From Prevotellaceae bacterium (lineage in GTDB: Bacteria > Bacteroidota > Bacteroidia > Bacteroidales > UBA932): DNA of 17,070 nt. The position numbers and the translations under genes were made by a program. Shown piece by piece: positions 13,397-17,070 of the stretch; the first letter of the stretch is position 1, and every line of letters begins with the position of its first letter. Under the pieces are notes generated by a model. The model was not told where the DNA came from, made no database searches, and worked only from the letters and a program-made list of their open reading frames with translations. The DNA lies in the NCBI GenBank assembly GCA_031275145.1, contig JAISPE010000152.1:1-17070 (forward strand), written 5' to 3'.

Positions 13397-16300
13397 TTAA
13401 AGTTTAAAATCAATTTCCAGACCTAAAGATACGGTCAGTTTCAAAGGATATGCCCACGAATCGGTCTGTTCCGGATTCCAGTCCTTAAATTTCGAAAACG
13501 TATGCAGGTTTTCTCCTCTCCCGTAGAAATATATGCTTTTAAACGGCAGATTCGTCGCCCTCGGAATCCATGTATATCCGAGTTCCACGTCGGCAATTCT
13601 CCAGTACGATGCTTCTCTCATCCAGAAAGACGATACCTGAGTATTGTTTTGATTGTCTGTCCCTATTCCCAGACGCGGGTATTGAGCATCCGCTCTTTCG
13701 GTAGCCTTTGTTCCCGAATACGATTCCGGCGTCCAATGGTCGTTCGCCGAAGCGTGATAAATCGCCGACTGGTAATTTGCTCCCGAAATATTCGAGATAC
13801 TGAAAGGCGCTCTGTCCGTAATAAAACGGAACATGCCTGATTTGCCGATGATACGCGCTGCAAGTGTCCACCGTTTATAACTCAGGTCAAAAGCCAGCGA
13901 ATATGTCCATTTGGGAATGGAGCATCCCATCCATACGCGGTCTTCCGTGTTCACCAGTCCGTCGCCGTTGATGTCCTTGTATTTAATATCTCCGGGCATT
14001 ACTTCGCTCCATGTCTGTACGGGACTGTTGTCTATGTCGTCCTGATCCTTGAACAGACCCAGTGCAAGATAACTCAACCTGTTTCCGTACATCTCGCCTA
14101 TCCCGCTCTGATAGGGCATTCGCGGGTCTAACTGACCGTTTTCGATGATTTCATTGTCATTATAACCGAGAACTCCGCGGATATAGTTAATCCTGAAATT
14201 ATCCCATACTTTGGCGTATGTAACATCCAGATCGAGACCCCGTGATACCATCTCGCCGAGATTGGCTTTGGGAGTGGAAGGTAATCCGAGTGTTGCCGGC
14301 AAATAACTCAGATCAACCAGCTGGTCGATACGCCTGTTTTCGTACAGATCCAGCACTACTTTCAACTGGTCGAACAGTCCAAATTCCAGAGCCACGTCCG
14401 TTTTGATATTCTTTTCCCAGGTCAGTCCCAACTGTTCCAGCCTGCTTTCGCCTACGCCGTTTATTGTTTCGCCGCTGAAAGCCGCGCCTCCAAATCCGAA
14501 AGTATATCCTGTCGAACTGCTGGTCGTTGCCATATACCCGAAACGCGCGGCGTTTCCCGTAGAACCGACTATACCGTACGAAGCCCTTACTTTGAGGAAA
14601 TCGACCACTTCTTTTACCGGTTTCCAGAACGGTTCACTCGAAATCAGCCATCCCGCTCCTATGGACGGGAAATACGACCATCGCTTGTCGGGAGTGAACA
14701 TCTGCGAACCTGAGCCGCCAAAATTGATGTCCATAAAATAACGCGACACCCAGTCAAATGCTACCCGTCCGGCAAGAGACTGTTCGTGCAGCGGCAAAGC
14801 GTTGATGAGCAGTTCTCCTCCGCTTCCTTCGGGAGCATCGTTGAGTCTTTCTCTCTGTTTATACAGAATCAAACCCGTGAGGTAGAATCTGTCGTCGAAG
14901 AAACGGTGTCCGTAATTAACGCTTCCCTGAACTTCGAACAGACGGTGACCCGTAGGCGATTCCTTTTCAAACTGCATTTTTTCGTCTATATTCGGGGTAG
15001 CGCTAACAGTTAAGAGGTTGCCGTTTTCGTCGCGTCCGCTGCCCATATAACTGTTGGTATAGTCAATCCGGTGTTGCTGATAGTTTTTCATGTAACGGTG
15101 CCGGTAATTGTTTTCTTTGGTGAACGAAATTATTCCCGTAACAAACAGTCCGGGGATTAACATGTCCAATTTCTGTGTCAAATTTGCATTTGCCGACATG
15201 ACGTTGGAATAAAACCGGGCAAAACCTGTCCTGTTGAGCAGGGAATATGGATTTCTTAATCCTTCGGGTTCGACAGGAGCCGTACCGTTGGAATAATATG
15301 CCGGATAAAGTGTCGGATTGATACGGTTGATTAATTGCAGCAAATTGTTGGACGACTGTCCGGGTTCGGTAGTGGTATTGTACCTTCCGTCAAGACTTAT
15401 GCCCAGCGTTGTGGTAGAGGTAATATCCGCTTTAAGGCTCGACCGGAAATTGAACTGACTGTATTTGGCATTGGAATCGTATTCGGCAATTTCGCCTTTG
15501 AACATGCCGTCTTCGGAATAGAAACCTCCCGAAGCATAATATGTCACCACATTACCGCCTCCGCTAATGTTGAAATTCCCTTTATGCGCAAAATTGTTTT
15601 GCTTAAAAAGAGTATTGTACCAGTCCACATTCGGATATTCGTCCATGTTACTGTCTCTGAACAGCGCTATTTCGTCGTCGGTGTAAACGAGTCTGTCGCC
15701 TCTGACAATCGATGCTTCATTCATCATTGTGGCATAAGTTGCAGCATCTACCCAGTCCGGCTTGTAAGTTGAATTGGTCACCGATGAAGCATAACTGAAG
15801 CGGACTGTTGGCCTTTCGGCGATTTTCCCGCTCCTTGTCTTGATCACAATTATACCGTTAGCGCCTTCGAGACCGTAAACCGTCGCCGCCGAAGCGTCTT
15901 TCAATACCGAAAAGCTTTCGATATCGTTAGGATCGACATCGTCCAGCGTGCGTTTCAGCCCGTCGATAAGAATCAGAGGCTCGCTGCTTCCCCCTACGGA
16001 GTTGATACCGCGAATGATGAAGCTTGCCCCGTCTTTTCCGGGCTGTCCCGTCGACTGTACGAAAGTAACGCCCGCAACCCGTCCTGCCAATTGATTTGTC
16101 AGCGAACGTGTAGGAGCTCTCAATTCTGCAGGATTTACCGTTGTGATTGCACCCACGACACTCACTTTGGTCTGTGTTCCTGTGGCTGTGACTACAACCT
16201 CGTCGCTTTCCTGCATGTTTATACGCAGGTCTTTCAATTCGTCCGGAGTTTTCCCGCTCAAATCCATTTCAACACTTTTATACGAGAGGAAAGAAAACAC

Positions 16301-16546
16301 AATTACCGACTTTACAGGCACACTGGCCATTAAAAACTTGCCGTCGGAATCACTGACAGTACCGCGCAGCGCATTCGATTTTACATATACATTTACACCT
16401 TGCAATGTTTCGTTCTTTTCATCGACAACAACACCGCTTATGGTAACGCTCTGCTGTGCATGCAGCGCAAGCGTAAAAGTACATACCCATACGGCTACAA
16501 ATATGTTCCGTACTGTTCTTATTAAAACTTTCTTTTGTCTATTCAT
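13397..16546 (-). CDS. SusC/RagA-family TonB-dependent outer-membrane transporter
   Basis: 22-strand beta-barrel transporter that imports the SusD-bound nutrient using TonB energy. 1049 residues from the ATG at 16546 (MNRQKKVLIRTVRNIFVAVW), whose signal peptide ends near LHA-QQ; the in-frame ATG at 16567 would add seven residues. Order: signal peptide (1-30), carboxypeptidase-regulatory-like domain (about 34-110, ISGVVVDEKNETLQGVNVYV), a TonB-box-like DEVVVTATG (about 115-123), plug domain (about 125-240) with SFIIRGINSVGG and the SusC hallmark DIESFSVLKDASAATVYG, then the barrel to the C-terminus. The usual YGSRGANG is YGLEGANG here, a minor variant. There is no STN domain, so the FecA-type signalling route through an anti-sigma factor is not suggested. 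It is first in the operon, with an unusually palindrome-rich leader upstream. Confidence 0.95.
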   Translation of the reverse strand: MNRQKKVLIRTVRNIFVAVWVCTFTLALHAQQSVTISGVVVDEKNETLQGVNVYVKSNALRGTVSDSDGKFLMASVPVKSVIVFSFLSYKSVEMDLSGKTPDELKDLRINMQESDEVVVTATGTQTKVSVVGAITTVNPAELRAPTRSLTNQLAGRVAGVTFVQSTGQPGKDGASFIIRGINSVGGSSEPLILIDGLKRTLDDVDPNDIESFSVLKDASAATVYGLEGANGIIVIKTRSGKIAERPTVRFSYASSVTNSTYKPDWVDAATYATMMNEASIVRGDRLVYTDDEIALFRDSNMDEYPNVDWYNTLFKQNNFAHKGNFNISGGGNVVTYYASGGFYSEDGMFKGEIAEYDSNAKYSQFNFRSSLKADITSTTTLGISLDGRYNTTTEPGQSSNNLLQLINRINPTLYPAYYSNGTAPVEPEGLRNPYSLLNRTGFARFYSNVMSANANLTQKLDMLIPGLFVTGIISFTKENNYRHRYMKNYQQHRIDYTNSYMGSGRDENGNLLTVSATPNIDEKMQFEKESPTGHRLFEVQGSVNYGHRFFDDRFYLTGLILYKQRERLNDAPEGSGGELLINALPLHEQSLAGRVAFDWVSRYFMDINFGGSGSQMFTPDKRWSYFPSIGAGWLISSEPFWKPVKEVVDFLKVRASYGIVGSTGNAARFGYMATTSSSTGYTFGFGGAAFSGETINGVGESRLEQLGLTWEKNIKTDVALEFGLFDQLKVVLDLYENRRIDQLVDLSYLPATLGLPSTPKANLGEMVSRGLDLDVTYAKVWDNFRINYIRGVLGYNDNEIIENGQLDPRMPYQSGIGEMYGNRLSYLALGLFKDQDDIDNSPVQTWSEVMPGDIKYKDINGDGLVNTEDRVWMGCSIPKWTYSLAFDLSYKRWTLAARIIGKSGMFRFITDRAPFSISNISGANYQSAIYHASANDHWTPESYSGTKATERADAQYPRLGIGTDNQNNTQVSSFWMREASYWRIADVELGYTWIPRATNLPFKSIYFYGRGENLHTFSKFKDWNPEQTDSWAYPLKLTVSLGLEIDFKL

Positions 16547-16585
16547 TTCATTTCTTTTATAAATCAATTAATATTTAATATTTTT

Positions 16586-16649
16586 TGATGGATATCGCCA
16601 TCATCGTTTACAGCTGATATAACAGCTTATTATTTGGTATTGTACCAAA
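16586..16649 (-). promoter_or_regulatory. Three consecutive stem-loops in the susC leader
   Basis: Within 64 bp ahead of susC lie TGATGG/CCATCA (16586-16603, 6-nt loop), AGCTG/CAGCT (16612-16627) and the perfect TTTGGTA-TTG-TACCAAA (16633-16649). The last is a 17-bp dyad of the size of a regulator operator. None has a T tract on the - strand, so they are not terminators. They may act as operator sites or as structure in the 5' untranslated region. No TAnnTTTG promoter was found nearby to say which parts are transcribed. Confidence 0.45.
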
Positions 16650-16747
16650 ACAGGTCATTTGTTCTTTTATTTATTCATAGGCAACATGGTTTTAAAGGTT
16701 TTTTAGAATATTTACATAAACAGCATTTATCGGCATAAGGTTGCAGT

Positions 16748-16810
16748 ACCGCAGTTTTATCTCTGCGGTTACGACAAAAAGAAAAATTTTTCTGTAAATG
16801 CGCGTTACGC
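16748..16810. repeat. Further inverted repeats upstream of susC
   Basis: ACCGCAG/CTGCGGT (16748-16769, 8-nt loop), the perfect palindrome AGAAAAATTTTTCT (16780-16793) and GCGT-T-ACGC (16802-16810). Together with the three hairpins nearer susC they make this about 230-bp region palindrome-rich. No coding region is supported between 16568 and 16818. Confidence 0.45.
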
Positions 16811-16817
16811 CGGATTT

Positions 16818-17055
<238 letters not shown>

Positions 17056-17070
17056 AAGAAGCGGGCCAAA

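Overview
The window looks like Bacteroidota, most likely order Bacteroidales. The evidence is a SusC/SusD outer-membrane pair followed by a DUF1735-type lipoprotein, a secreted LacZ-type GH2 enzyme, -7 promoter elements of the form TAnnTTTG, AT-rich leaders without clear Shine-Dalgarno sites, and many short intergenic inverted repeats. The genus cannot be named from the sequence.

Layout. Bases 1-3776 (+ strand) hold rnhA (RNase HI) overlapping by 4 bp a secreted GH2 beta-galactosidase. Bases 3777-4292 hold no convincing gene, only several dispersed repeats and then the gyrB promoter. Bases 4293-8691 are a tight + strand run, with gaps of 24, 14 and 20 bp: gyrB, an M23 peptidase with a C-terminal LysM domain, ftsE (no ftsX nearby), and a HyfE-like integral membrane protein with no partner subunits in view. 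Bases 8692-10136 are a 1.4 kb repeat-rich, gene-poor region between converging transcription units. Bases 10137-16546 (- strand) are a nutrient-uptake operon: susC, susD, then a DUF1735-like lipoprotein, ending in a hairpin terminator. Bases 16568-16815 are the susC leader, rich in inverted repeats. From 16819 to the end the sequence is (CT)33, an AT-rich spacer and (AG)32, unlike the rest and probably foreign or misassembled.

How the genes work together. SusC (TonB-dependent channel), SusD (surface glycan-binding lipoprotein) and the third lipoprotein should form one outer-membrane uptake system. No glycoside hydrolase or regulator of that operon lies in the window, so its substrate cannot be inferred. 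The GH2 gene at the other end belongs to a different transcription unit. The gyrB run mixes DNA topology, cell-wall hydrolysis and division functions.

The most unusual material is in 8692-10136. It contains ten exact 41-bp hairpin-bearing tandem units. Units 2-9 are arranged as a duplicated 164-bp four-unit higher-order repeat. A degenerate tail with nested inverted repeats follows. Next to it on the - strand is a compact promoter-to-terminator cassette that would make an RNA of about 72 nt containing a 10-codon ORF. No tRNA, rRNA, CRISPR array, transposase or integrase was seen.
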